This document shows, piece after piece, positions 1 to 6,058 of a stretch of DNA of 25,695 bases. The stretch is from assembly GCA_937897985.1 (NCBI GenBank), contig CALCBD010000041.1:1-25695 (forward strand), given 5' to 3'. Position 1 is the stretch's first letter. Every line of letters begins with the position of its first letter. The notes beneath the pieces were generated by a model that saw nothing but the letters and a program-made list of their open reading frames with translations, was not told the DNA's origin and ran no database searches. The translations under genes and the position numbers were made by a program. The stretch is from an uncultured Paludibacter sp. (GTDB lineage: Bacteria > Bacteroidota > Bacteroidia > Bacteroidales > Paludibacteraceae).

Positions 1-30
1 AAAAAAAAGACTTCACATCACTGTAAAGTC
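1..30 (-). terminator. Rho-independent terminator downstream of the tRNA fragment
   Basis: Read on the minus strand, an 8-bp stem (GACTTTAC pairing with GTGAAGTC, one G-T pair) closes a loop of about 6 nt and is followed by at least eight T residues at the window edge. It sits 14 nt after the tRNA 3' end, where the terminator of a tRNA gene is expected. It probably belongs to the chromosomal sequence beyond the attachment site. Confidence 0.8.
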
Positions 31-43
31 TTGATTTCAAGAG

Positions 44-85
44 TGGGCCCAACTGGGCTTGAACCAGTGACCCCCTGATTATGAG
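44..85 (-). tRNA. 3' half of a tRNA (anticodon CAT); probable phage attachment core
   Basis: On the minus strand the sequence gives a complete anticodon loop CTCATAA (anticodon CAT at 81-83), the 3' anticodon strand TCAGG, a 5-nt variable loop, a T arm with stem ACTGG/CCAGT and loop TTCAAGC, the 3' acceptor strand TGGGCCC and discriminator A at 44. CCA is not encoded. The 5' anticodon strand should read CCTGA but the bases from 86 onward do not pair, and no D arm or 5' acceptor strand exists. The tRNA is therefore cut at the anticodon loop. Phages that integrate into a tRNA gene leave such a 3' fragment at one junction and the restored gene at the other. The TCAGG stem argues against initiator tRNA and fits elongator Met or Ile2. 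Confidence 0.8.
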
Positions 86-190
86 GCGGATTTTTGTATA
101 TTTTGTTTGTTGATTGTTAGTATTTTAGGACACTTATATTTTCCATTGCTCAGTATTCCGTACAAATTAACAATAAATTTATACTGTCAT

Positions 191-208
191 TGTACAAAAT
201 CTTGTACA
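191..208. repeat. Perfect inverted repeat beside the attachment fragment
   Basis: TGTACAA, 4-nt spacer, TTGTACA forms a perfect dyad just past the stop of the leftward regulator gene. A further GTACAAA occurs at 160-166. It may be an RNA hairpin ending the leftward operon (no T-run follows on the minus strand) or arm-type binding sites for an integrase or excisionase, given the att fragment about 110 bp away. Confidence 0.5.
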
Positions 209-211
209 TAG

Positions 212-496
212 TTAATTTAAAATGTTCTTTATAATTCTATTAAGTTCATTCAATTGCTTTTGTTGATTTAATAACATATCACGCAATGATGCATAATTAT
301 CTTCTTCTTCACCAAATAACGAGGCCACAGATACTCCAAAATAAACAGCAGTTTTAACGATCTTATCCGAAGTCATAAAAGTATTTTCGCTCAAATACTC
401 CTGTAGTGTGTTACGTGAAATTTCAAGGTATCTGCACAAGTCAGATTTATTAGCTTTACGTTCCTTAATTAGCTTTTCCAAGTTATTACCTAACAT
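212..496 (-). CDS. XRE-type helix-turn-helix regulator
   Basis: A 94-aa protein with a Cro/CI-like DNA-binding domain over roughly residues 1-65. The segment KSDLCRYLEISRNTLQEYL (about 17-35) is the helix-turn-helix, followed by VSVASLFGEEED, typical of the end of such domains. The C-terminus (about 66-94, NQQKQLNELNRIIKN) looks like a short coiled coil that could dimerise. It lies in the leftward lysogeny block, its start 2 nt after the stop of the small membrane-protein gene, so the genes are probably co-transcribed. A second regulator beside the main repressor is common in temperate phages. Its role (immunity, integrase control or other) is not shown by the sequence. Confidence 0.8.
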   Translation of the reverse strand: MLGNNLEKLIKERKANKSDLCRYLEISRNTLQEYLSENTFMTSDKIVKTAVYFGVSVASLFGEEEDNYASLRDMLLNQQKQLNELNRIIKNILN

Positions 497-498
497 AA

Positions 499-666
499 CT
501 AAGTTTTTTTTGATTTAACAAGTTTATAAACAATTGATATAAATATATACCCCCAAAAAACAAGCATGAGAACAAATGACCATGTTTCAATTTTGGCCAA
601 AAATCCAAACAATAAATTAAGTAATCCTATTATAATGAGTACAATACTTCCGTAATATTTGTTCAT
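499..666 (-). CDS. Small two-helix membrane protein in the lysogeny operon
   Basis: A 55-aa ORF beginning MNKYYGSIVLIII and ending VYKLVKSKKT. Residues about 7-24 and 31-48 are two strongly hydrophobic segments separated by AKIETW, and the C-terminus is lysine-rich, so an inner-membrane hairpin is likely. Its stop is 2 nt before the start of the following XRE gene. Because it is transcribed with repressor-type genes it is probably expressed in the lysogen, a position often held by superinfection-exclusion or conversion proteins. That role is inferred only from location and topology; no named family is recognised. Confidence 0.65.
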   Translation of the reverse strand: MNKYYGSIVLIIIGLLNLLFGFLAKIETWSFVLMLVFWGYIFISIVYKLVKSKKT

Positions 667-694
667 ATCTAATTATCATTACATTTTACAATTT

Positions 695-1225
695 TCAACC
701 AGCATTTTTTTGAACTGTAACGCTTCCTGAAAGTAAAACATCTATCATTGATTGTTTTTTATCTAACTCTTGTTTATACCATTCTATATCTTTTTTGTAT
801 TGAATATTGCTGTTTTTGAACTCTTCAATAACAGTATAAGGATTGCCATACAAAGGAACCGGTGAAGCAGATATGTCGATATTAGATTCGTTCAAAACAT
901 TAAAAATTCTTTCCAATTCCTTTAAACGCAAATATTCTCTTCTCAATTCCTCAATGCTTAAATTTTTACCAGCCACAATTTCAACATACTTTGAGCCGTC
1001 CTCTTTTTTATACATATCACCGGTTCCACAAATAATCCATTCTAAAGAATAGTGTGGAAATGCACTATAAATTTTCTGAATCGTTTCTAAATTAGGATTT
1101 GTTTTCTTTGAAAACATTGATTTGATCGTTTCCAAAGGAACATTAGTCCTGTTTGACAGCTTTTCATTTGTCAAACTTTCATTTTTTTTAATAATGATAA
1201 TTCTTTCTATTACAGTTGTTTCCAT
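695..1225 (-). CDS. Probable phage repressor, XRE-type HTH with C-terminal coiled coil
   Basis: A 176-aa protein starting METTVIERIIIIKKNESLT. The open frame extends 40 codons further upstream, but that part would cross the divergent promoter and reads like noncoding sequence, so the ATG ending at 1225 is chosen. Residues about 5-68 form an HTH domain (LTNEKLSNRTNVPLETIKSM is the helix-turn-helix region; YSLEWIICGTGDMY is the signature ending of this repressor class). Residues about 90-115 and 140-165 are charged heptad-like helices suited to oligomerisation. No S24/LexA-type peptidase is seen, so induction would not be by RecA-stimulated self-cleavage of this protein. It is divergent from the early operon. 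Confidence 0.8.
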   Translation of the reverse strand: METTVIERIIIIKKNESLTNEKLSNRTNVPLETIKSMFSKKTNPNLETIQKIYSAFPHYSLEWIICGTGDMYKKEDGSKYVEIVAGKNLSIEELRREYLRLKELERIFNVLNESNIDISASPVPLYGNPYTVIEEFKNSNIQYKKDIEWYKQELDKKQSMIDVLLSGSVTVQKNAG

Positions 1226-1285
1226 GATAAATAAATTAAAATGATTATAAATAAAGCGCAAAAACACTATTTTTATCATTGGACT

Positions 1286-1317
1286 ATTGCAAATAAAGTC
1301 ATAACACCCTATATTTG
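1286..1317 (+). promoter_or_regulatory. Early-operon promoter (Bacteroidetes type)
   Basis: A -7 element TATATTTG at 1310-1317 matches TAnnTTTG. A -33 element (A)TTG at 1286-1289 lies 20 nt upstream. Transcription would begin near 1323-1325, about 60 nt before the first rightward gene. Confidence 0.6.
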
Positions 1318-1330
1318 CACCGCTACAAAT
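1313..1330. promoter_or_regulatory. Dyad overlapping the early -7 box (possible operator)
   Basis: ATTTG, 8 nt, CAAAT forms an inverted repeat covering the end of the -7 element and the expected start site. A repressor bound here would block polymerase. The half-sites are short and AT-rich, so chance is possible. Confidence 0.35.
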
Positions 1331-1334
1331 TACA

Positions 1335-1351
1335 TATACGTACACCGTATA
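1335..1351. promoter_or_regulatory. Perfect 17-bp dyad (candidate repressor operator)
   Basis: TATACG, TACAC, CGTATA is a perfect 6-5-6 inverted repeat in the region between the divergent repressor and early genes, about 12 nt after the predicted start site. The size and odd-numbered symmetry are like operators of lambda-type repressors. A regulator encoded at 695-1225, 212-496 or 1382-1603 is the likely ligand. Confidence 0.55.
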
Positions 1352-1381
1352 AAAATTTACGAACTACAAATATACAACATT

Positions 1382-1603
1382 ATGGAAAGAATTGTACCAG
1401 CACGAGTAAAAATTGTGCGAAAGGTTTCATTATCAGAAACTTTAAAAGCTTTAGAGTTAAACAGACCCACCAGATTTCATGTAAAGGATTTCAAAACCCA
1501 GGCTATCCGTTCGCAAGTATCAGAGCTTCGAAAACGCAAATTCGATTTTGTAGTTGATGAAAAAAATATACCAGACGGATGCATTGTAACCCGTATTAAA
1601 TAA
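1382..1603 (+). CDS. Small basic protein, first gene of the early operon
   Basis: A 73-aa protein beginning MERIVPARVKIVRKVS. The open frame extends upstream, but the ATG at 1382 lies downstream of the predicted promoter and operators and gives a compact protein. The predicted order is helix (SETLKALEL), a conserved-looking RFHVKDFKTQAIRSQVSELRKR stretch rich in Arg/Lys, then FDFVVDEKNIPDGCIVTRIK, which resembles a two-stranded beta wing. A winged-helix DNA-binding fold is therefore plausible. By position, directly across from the repressor, it may act as the Cro-like or early regulatory protein. No named family is recognised. Confidence 0.65.
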   Translation: MERIVPARVKIVRKVSLSETLKALELNRPTRFHVKDFKTQAIRSQVSELRKRKFDFVVDEKNIPDGCIVTRIK

Positions 1604-1610
1604 TTCAGTT

Positions 1611-1805
1611 ATGAAAGTAAAAGAATTAATGCATGCGTTAGCGCAATGCGATCCTGAAACTGAAATTAAGATTGCACACATTCAAAGTGCTTTCCACATA
1701 TTTAATACTGAAATTGATAGCGATGAGGCAATAATTTCAGGTATTTCGCCGGATGGTAATGGTGAAGAATTTCTTATTAAAACAAATTACGGTCCTTTAA
1801 AATAA
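1611..1805 (+). CDS. Small acidic protein of unknown function
   Basis: A 64-aa protein, MKVKELMHALAQCDPETEIKI followed by an acidic C-terminal half. The opening pattern (short Lys-rich start, helix, then a DPETEI strand) is seen in many small phage proteins annotated as hypothetical; no activity is known to me. It begins 7 nt after the previous stop, fitting a polycistronic early operon. Confidence 0.6.
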   Translation: MKVKELMHALAQCDPETEIKIAHIQSAFHIFNTEIDSDEAIISGISPDGNGEEFLIKTNYGPLK

Positions 1806-1812
1806 TTACGCT

Positions 1813-1962
1813 ATGGTACAACTAACACCAATCCAGCGCAATAAATTGGAAAAAATTTCAACCACACTTGATGCCATGTATGCGCGTAATGAACTAATAC
1901 TTGCCATGATTGACCGTCGGGAAAGAATCCAGGAAAGCATGTTGAAACCGATTAAAGTGTAG
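1813..1962 (+). CDS. Small helical protein of unknown function
   Basis: A 49-aa ORF starting MVQLTPIQRNKLEKISTTLD, 7 nt after the upstream stop and 4 nt before the next start. It is almost entirely predicted helix, with charged residues (RNKLEK, MIDRRERIQ) spaced as in a helical hairpin or dimer. The regular spacing within the operon supports a real gene. Function unknown. Confidence 0.5.
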   Translation: MVQLTPIQRNKLEKISTTLDAMYARNELILAMIDRRERIQESMLKPIKV

Positions 1963-1966
1963 CTCT

Positions 1967-2164
1967 ATGATAACTACTAAACCAGAGGTAGAACCAACCG
2001 GCCGATATTCTATTAATGAAACAGCTATTAAATTGGGCATAAGCCGACGAACGGTAGAACGATACATAAAAAATGAAGACATCAAAGCACAGGTACGAAA
2101 GATTGACGGAAAACACTATGTAACTGGAATTGAAATTTTGAAAGTATGGAACCAATCATATTGA
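1967..2164 (+). CDS. MerR/excisionase-like helix-turn-helix protein
   Basis: A 65-aa protein. After a short tail it shows YSINETAIKLGISRRTVERY (about 14-33), which is the first half of an HTH_17/MerR-type winged helix (helix, turn, recognition helix). It is followed by IKNEDIKAQVRKIDGKHYVTGIEILKVW, the wing and closing helix. Small proteins of this class act as excisionases or as local transcription regulators. With an attachment site at the left end of the window, a role in excision is possible, but the integrase is not visible, so this stays an inference. Its last 19 nt overlap the next gene. Confidence 0.75.
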   Translation: MITTKPEVEPTGRYSINETAIKLGISRRTVERYIKNEDIKAQVRKIDGKHYVTGIEILKVWNQSY

Positions 2165-2523
2165 TACCGGACTTATTCCCCGAAGAAACAGCTAAGGCAA
2201 AAGCAGAACGGGAAGCCAAAGTGCGAGCGGAAGCTGAAAATAAGAAACCACGAGGAGTATACCATGACCGTAACGGAAAGTTTACGGACCGTGCCACTGC
2301 CGAAAAAGCAGCACTCGAGAAAGAGAACTACAGGTTAAAGCGCAACTACAACTATTACAAGCGTGTAAACAAACGCCTGAGCGACGAGATAAAAGAAGCA
2401 ACACAACGCGCAAATCAATGGGAAAATAAATATAAGTCACTACTAATGCATGAAAAAGACACACAACATCAAACGATTCCTTGTACCAGAAAGTCCGCGC
2501 ACAATGGCCAGTTACCACGCTAA
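2146..2523 (+). CDS. Charged coiled-coil protein of unknown function
   Basis: A 125-aa protein, MEPIILIPDLFPEETAKAKA. Residues about 13-35 are an Ala/Glu/Lys helix, about 36-55 a GVYHDRNGKFTDRATAEKAA segment, and about 56-100 a long heptad-like coiled coil (ENYRLKRNYNYYKRVNKRL). The C-terminal 25 residues overlap the start of the next gene in a different frame and are Gln/Thr/Arg-rich and probably unconserved. The start overlaps the excisionase-like gene by 19 nt, suggesting translational coupling. No family is recognised. Confidence 0.6.
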   Translation: MEPIILIPDLFPEETAKAKAEREAKVRAEAENKKPRGVYHDRNGKFTDRATAEKAALEKENYRLKRNYNYYKRVNKRLSDEIKEATQRANQWENKYKSLLMHEKDTQHQTIPCTRKSAHNGQLPR

Positions 2524-2770
2524 GGTAATGCAAGACGGAATAATGAAACTAACAATCCACGATTGTAAAGGCTCTATTCAGTTACACAACGATCTGAACG
2601 ATCCAGAACAGGTAAATGAAGCTATCGAGAAACTTGAAACGCTTGCACAAGGCATATATGCACTCCAATTTTTTATTGCTAAAAACTATTTAAAAAATGA
2701 AAAAGACTTACGAAATAGTGCATCCGTTGGGGACTACTATTCAGGTACAAGGAATAGCGGTAATGATTAA
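2450..2770 (+). CDS. Small early protein of unknown function
   Basis: A 106-aa ORF. The ATG at 2450 gives MKKTHNIKRFLVPESPRT; a second in-frame ATG at 2504 (MASYHAKVMQDG) would remove a 54-nt overlap with the upstream gene and is an alternative start. The core, about residues 25-90, has beta strands (MKLTIHDCKGSIQLHNDL) then helices (PEQVNEAIEKLETLAQGI). The last 25 residues overlap the next gene and look unconstrained. I favour 2450 weakly because the next gene begins with the similar MKKTY. Confidence 0.55.
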   Translation: MKKTHNIKRFLVPESPRTMASYHAKVMQDGIMKLTIHDCKGSIQLHNDLNDPEQVNEAIEKLETLAQGIYALQFFIAKNYLKNEKDLRNSASVGDYYSGTRNSGND

Positions 2771-2888
2771 CGCTGAAAACGGACAGATAACAATATATTC
2801 ATCTCCAGATATTGTATTCAACAATATAGTGGCGGTAATACCGTCAACTTGTCTAATATACGAAGTAATAAAATCTACAATTCAATGA
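2697..2888 (+). CDS. Small early protein of unknown function
   Basis: A 63-aa ORF, MKKTYEIVHPLGTTIQVQGI. It is predicted to be mostly beta strands (TTIQVQGIAVMI, GQITIYSSPDIV, NIVAVIPSTCLIYEVI). It overlaps the previous ORF by 74 nt and shares the ATGA motif with the next start, so the ribosome could re-initiate. An internal ATG at 2763 would give only 41 residues. No known domain is recognised. Confidence 0.5.
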   Translation: MKKTYEIVHPLGTTIQVQGIAVMINAENGQITIYSSPDIVFNNIVAVIPSTCLIYEVIKSTIQ

Positions 2889-3202
2889 AATTAAAACCAA
2901 AATCAACAATTTATCTTGCTATTGGCAAGAACATTAGTAGTTGTGAAGTAATAGGAATTTACACGCACTGTACCTACCTGAGAAGTAATAATATAAGTTG
3001 GACACTACCCGAATTTGAAAACAGAGGATTTTATGGTAGAGCACGCCGACAAAACTTAGTAGTTCTATTTCTTAAAAAATGGTGGCATTATTATCCGGCA
3101 ATGATATGTGAATATTTCAGAAATAAAATAACAATCAAAATCAATTTATTATGTGGACTACAACAATTACACATTACAATGAAAAAGAAATTGACAAAGT
3201 AG
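2885..3202 (+). CDS. Small basic protein of unknown function
   Basis: A 105-aa ORF starting MKLKPKSTIYLAIGKNISSC. The ATG at 2885 forms an ATGA overlap with the preceding stop and is preferred over an upstream ATG at 2849. The N-terminal half has alternating strands (STIYLAIGKN, SCEVIGIYTHC); the middle is Arg-rich and aromatic (GFYGRARRQN, FLKKWWHYYP). The C-terminal 17 residues overlap the next gene. Function unknown. Confidence 0.5.
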   Translation: MKLKPKSTIYLAIGKNISSCEVIGIYTHCTYLRSNNISWTLPEFENRGFYGRARRQNLVVLFLKKWWHYYPAMICEYFRNKITIKINLLCGLQQLHITMKKKLTK

Positions 3203-3381
3203 TGAAAATCACGCACGACTTTGGAAACGGAATGAAAGTAGTAACGGACTTTGAACAGCAAAATACGACCGTAATGCACGGAAATATAGCTGTAGGACAA
3301 CACGAAATAATAGCCGACACGGATCATTATTTCAGATTTTTGAACAGTATTGATAACGAAGTAAATCCAACATTAAAATGA
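3151..3381 (+). CDS. Small early protein of unknown function
   Basis: A 76-aa ORF, MWTTTITHYNEKEIDKVVKI. It alternates strands and turns (GNGMKVVTDFEQQNTTVMHG, NIAVGQHEIIADTDHYF), suggesting a small beta-rich fold. It overlaps both neighbours (52 nt upstream, 4 nt downstream at an ATGA). It may act with the adjacent 303-aa protein, to which it is translationally coupled. No family recognised. Confidence 0.55.
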   Translation: MWTTTITHYNEKEIDKVVKITHDFGNGMKVVTDFEQQNTTVMHGNIAVGQHEIIADTDHYFRFLNSIDNEVNPTLK

Positions 3382-4289
3382 AAACTGAAAAAATTGAAAC
3401 CAAGTACACGGAGCGACGGTTAAAAACCACCGAACCGGCACTTATGCAAAACATGTTCACAGCATCACGCGTAATGAAAACATGGATAGACGATTTTGTT
3501 GATGAAGATAACGGAGAAGTAGTATCAATTGAGCGAAACGAAGTAATACTCGACAGAGGTGTATTAATTGGTCCTGATAACTTAAGCGAGCTACAATTTC
3601 ACATACAGTGTGGCGATGTAAAAGAAGTAGAAGTAAGCAATCAACGCCGAATGGCTTTTCCAATTGAAAGAAAAACACTTCGCCCCTATTTGGCAATAGC
3701 CGAAGTCGGAGAAAAAAAACAGAAAATATTATTTTGGTCGCAAAGTATGGAGCAAGCTATACCATTACTAAAAGATTACATTGAATTGAATTACAACGGC
3801 GGTTTTTTGATTTTAAGCATAAAGGAATTCGACACATCTATAATACTACTTGACACATTTAAAAAATTAAAGCCAGAAGCCGACGGAGAACGCAAGATAG
3901 AAGAAGGAGAGAACAAACTCGACGATGACAATAAAAAGTTCTATCAGATAGAATTTAATGTCGTAGACTTTGATGGAACAAGTAGAACCTACACGGCAGT
4001 AGTACAGACCTACAATGTAGACAGAGCAATGATGCTGATAAACGATTGGTTGAATAAGAACGAATACATACGTTACGAAGAAGCCAAAGCCGAAGGCCGA
4101 GAATATATTTTAAGGGATCTAACCACTACCATCGAATCAGCAAAGCCAATTCCAGTAGGTGAATACATTCCCCGCGAATTTTCACAGGCATATTTAGATC
4201 ATTCATACGAAGGAATGTCAGATGCTGTTCATAATTTATTTAAGACATTGGACGACAACGACATCACCATGACCGTAAGCAAGAAGTGA
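3378..4289 (+). CDS. Early protein with an apparent internal duplication
   Basis: A 303-aa protein, the largest of the early block. Residues about 100-160 contain YLAIAEVGEKKQ, SMEQAIPLLKDYIE and GGFLILSIKEFDT. Residues about 188-260 show the same order (FYQIEFNVVDFDG, NVDRAMMLINDWLN, YILRDLTTTIES, PVGEYIP). The strand-helix-strand pattern thus occurs twice and implies duplication of a small alpha/beta unit. A Lys/Glu/Asp-rich linker (about 165-187) joins the copies. The N-terminus (1-95) mentions no catalytic motif. The start overlaps the preceding stop by 4 nt. Function unknown; a binding or scaffold role is only a guess. Confidence 0.7.
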   Translation: MKTEKIETKYTERRLKTTEPALMQNMFTASRVMKTWIDDFVDEDNGEVVSIERNEVILDRGVLIGPDNLSELQFHIQCGDVKEVEVSNQRRMAFPIERKTLRPYLAIAEVGEKKQKILFWSQSMEQAIPLLKDYIELNYNGGFLILSIKEFDTSIILLDTFKKLKPEADGERKIEEGENKLDDDNKKFYQIEFNVVDFDGTSRTYTAVVQTYNVDRAMMLINDWLNKNEYIRYEEAKAEGREYILRDLTTTIESAKPIPVGEYIPREFSQAYLDHSYEGMSDAVHNLFKTLDDNDITMTVSKK

Positions 4290-4292
4290 TTT

Positions 4293-4646
4293 ATGCGCAC
4301 AACGGACGAGTATCGACAACAAGCAATTGCAGCAATTGCAGCTCTGCAACTTCCTGAAACATGGAAGTTGCAGGGTTACGACACTGTTCTGTTTGATCCA
4401 GCAGTACCTGACAAAGGCATACAAAGTATAGGAGCAGTTTATACCAATATGGCGACGCATGGACAGGATTTAAAACGTTACCGTGTATTTTATCACACAC
4501 CAACAGAACATTTAGGAATTGTTGAAAAAACTATTATTGACTTCGGGAAATATTCTTATAACTGCCTGATAAGTAATAAAACTATTAAACAGTTGAATGA
4601 ATTCATAGCAGAATACATTAAAACAGATGAACATGAATACGCTTGA
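4293..4646 (+). CDS. Early protein of unknown function
   Basis: A 117-aa protein beginning MRTTDEYRQQAIAAIAALQL, 3 nt after the preceding stop. It opens with an Ala-rich helix, then a mixed alpha/beta region with GYDTVLFDPAV, KRYRVFYHTP and TIIDFGKYSYNCLI, and ends with a helix overlapping the next gene by about 20 nt. No catalytic or metal-binding pattern stands out. Confidence 0.6.
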   Translation: MRTTDEYRQQAIAAIAALQLPETWKLQGYDTVLFDPAVPDKGIQSIGAVYTNMATHGQDLKRYRVFYHTPTEHLGIVEKTIIDFGKYSYNCLISNKTIKQLNEFIAEYIKTDEHEYA

Positions 4647-4827
4647 AATAATTTCCGAAATAGTTTCTGAGAAAAAAGCTAAAGGTATATGGCCAACGCA
4701 TGCTACCGAACGAGAAGTAATACAAAGATGCCAAGAATCATCAAACGAATTGAAAGAACTGGAGAAAAAAGGTCAAATTAAGTTAGGACCAACTATTAAC
4801 GGAATATATATAACAGTAATACAATGA
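4627..4827 (+). CDS. Small winged-helix-like protein
   Basis: A 66-aa protein (or 64 aa from the second ATG at 4633). The segment TEREVIQRCQESSNELKELE followed by KKGQIKLGPTINGIYITVIQ has the form of a winged helix: two helices, a KKG turn, then two strands. A DNA-binding role is plausible but not proven. The stop overlaps the next start (ATGA), placing it firmly in the operon. Confidence 0.6.
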   Translation: MNMNTLEIISEIVSEKKAKGIWPTHATEREVIQRCQESSNELKELEKKGQIKLGPTINGIYITVIQ

Positions 4828-5162
4828 AAAGAATTATATACATAAGCATACCAATGAAAGGGTATGACGAAATAAAACAGCGCGAAAAAGCAGACAAATG
4901 GCAAAAATACTGGCAAGAACAAGGATACATTGTAGTCAACCCGTTTATCATTGGTGATAAACTGAGAAACAGTTTTGATATCATTCTGAATCGAGAACCC
5001 GAATATGCAGATTACCTGAAAGCAGATTTGGAATATCTCGAAAGTTGTACAGATATATTCTTCTGTTACGGTTGGGAAAATAGCTACGGATGTATGGAAG
5101 AAGCCGACAAAACTATAGAAAAGGAATTGAAACCACATTTTGAATCAAATATAATTATTTAA
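4824..5162 (+). CDS. DUF4406-like (nucleoside deoxyribosyltransferase-fold) protein
   Basis: A 112-aa protein starting MKRIIYISIPMKGYDEI. The pattern of a first strand ending YISIPMKGY, a helix, YIVVNPFIIGD, then YADYLKADLEYLESCTDIFF and a glycine-containing turn before a MEEADKTIEK helix matches DUF4406, a small Rossmann-like family related to nucleoside 2-deoxyribosyltransferases and frequent in phages. The usual YISGPM is here YISIPM. Family members may act on nucleotides or nucleotide-derived signals, but the substrate is not established. It has 4-nt overlap with the upstream gene. Confidence 0.75.
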   Translation: MKRIIYISIPMKGYDEIKQREKADKWQKYWQEQGYIVVNPFIIGDKLRNSFDIILNREPEYADYLKADLEYLESCTDIFFCYGWENSYGCMEEADKTIEKELKPHFESNIII

Positions 5163-5164
5163 TT

Positions 5165-5593
5165 ATGGAGCTATACTTTCCAACGATTCCAAAAAATATC
5201 GAGCGTAATGCTAAAAACGGACAATTTTTAAAAGGATATCGACGTAAAACACCCCCAGCAAATAAAGGTAGAAAAATGTCGGAATTTACCACTCCTGAAA
5301 TTTGCGAGAAAATAATATCCAATCTATCTCAGGAAGGAAGACAAAAAGGAGCAAACCGAAATAAAGAGTTGTTCGGTCGTCCGGTGTTAGCCATACAGGA
5401 CGGAAAGTTATTAGGACCGTGGCAATGTGCATCACTGGCAAAAGAATATTTTATGCAGCAGCACGGTGTTTATTTAGCAAAGATGAACATACTTAATTGC
5501 TGCAAAGGAAATCGCAAAACGCACAAAGGAATGCAATGGTTTTACGTGGACGAACCACACAAATGGGAACATTTAATACAAAGATCACTATGA
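5165..5593 (+). CDS. NUMOD-like DNA-binding protein, nuclease domain absent
   Basis: A 142-aa protein. Residues about 18-40 (NGQFLKGYRRKTPPANKGRK) resemble the NUMOD-type spacer found in HNH homing endonucleases. Residues about 70-135 (PVLAIQDGKLLGPWQCASLA, NILNCCKGNRKTHKGMQWFY) match the NUMOD1/IENR1 pattern of such enzymes: a strand, a short helix-turn-helix, then the CKGNRKTHKGMQWFY end. No HNH or GIY-YIG motif is visible, so it is probably a stand-alone DNA-binding relic or a regulator derived from a homing endonuclease. ATGA overlap with the next gene. Confidence 0.65.
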   Translation: MELYFPTIPKNIERNAKNGQFLKGYRRKTPPANKGRKMSEFTTPEICEKIISNLSQEGRQKGANRNKELFGRPVLAIQDGKLLGPWQCASLAKEYFMQQHGVYLAKMNILNCCKGNRKTHKGMQWFYVDEPHKWEHLIQRSL

Positions 5594-5925
5594 AACTAAA
5601 AGAAGCAAAAGAAATAGTAGGTAAAATGGTATTATGGGTAATGATGGCAAAAGGTTTAGAACCCAAAGAAACACCACAACCAATAACAGAAGATTTAAAA
5701 ACACTTCTAAAAGCAAACGATATAGTTGAAAAACACAATAAAAAACTATGGGGCGCTTCAACAACCAAACAAAAAACTATTTGTATGGTACTTGACGAAC
5801 GCGGAATAGCCGCGGTATATGTAGCAGCAAATTTCACGGGAACATCTGCGCAGGAAGTTGATGTACTTGCTATGCATGAGCAAAATATAGTATTGTGTTT
5901 GGATAAAAGTCAATTAAAAGATTAA
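5590..5925 (+). CDS. Early protein of unknown function
   Basis: A 111-aa protein starting MKLKEAKEIVGKMVLWVMMA. The open frame extends upstream inside the previous gene, but the ATG at 5590 overlaps that stop (ATGA), as elsewhere in this operon. It has two N-terminal helices, a strand-rich centre (TICMVLDERGIAAVYVAANF) and a C-terminal NIVLCLDKSQLKD. No family recognised. Confidence 0.6.
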   Translation: MKLKEAKEIVGKMVLWVMMAKGLEPKETPQPITEDLKTLLKANDIVEKHNKKLWGASTTKQKTICMVLDERGIAAVYVAANFTGTSAQEVDVLAMHEQNIVLCLDKSQLKD

Positions 5926-5927
5926 AT

Positions 5928-6044
5928 ATGCCAATAAGCAACGCACATCACGGCGACAAGATGCAATTCATGCGTGTGGCAACACTACTAAATGCGATAA
6001 CATTGCCATTGATTAGGGTGCATGTTATAGCCAGTACGGATTAA
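5928..6044 (+). CDS. Very small ORF between early operon and methyltransferase
   Basis: A 38-aa ORF, MPISNAHHGDKMQFMRVATL, with the start 2 nt after the previous stop. It fits the dense spacing of the operon and ends 14 nt before the methyltransferase start. There is no domain and no length support, so it could be a leader peptide or noncoding sequence. Confidence 0.35.
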   Translation: MPISNAHHGDKMQFMRVATLLNAITLPLIRVHVIASTD

Positions 6045-6058
6045 TTTGTAAACTTTTT

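Noticed and set aside
843..1052. Plus-strand ORF inside the repressor gene
   Set aside because: Antisense to a gene with a clear HTH domain; no domain or operon context.
1226..1345. N-terminal extension of the repressor frame to 1345
   Set aside because: It would cross the divergent promoter and operator dyads and reads as unstructured Cys/Ile/Phe-rich sequence.
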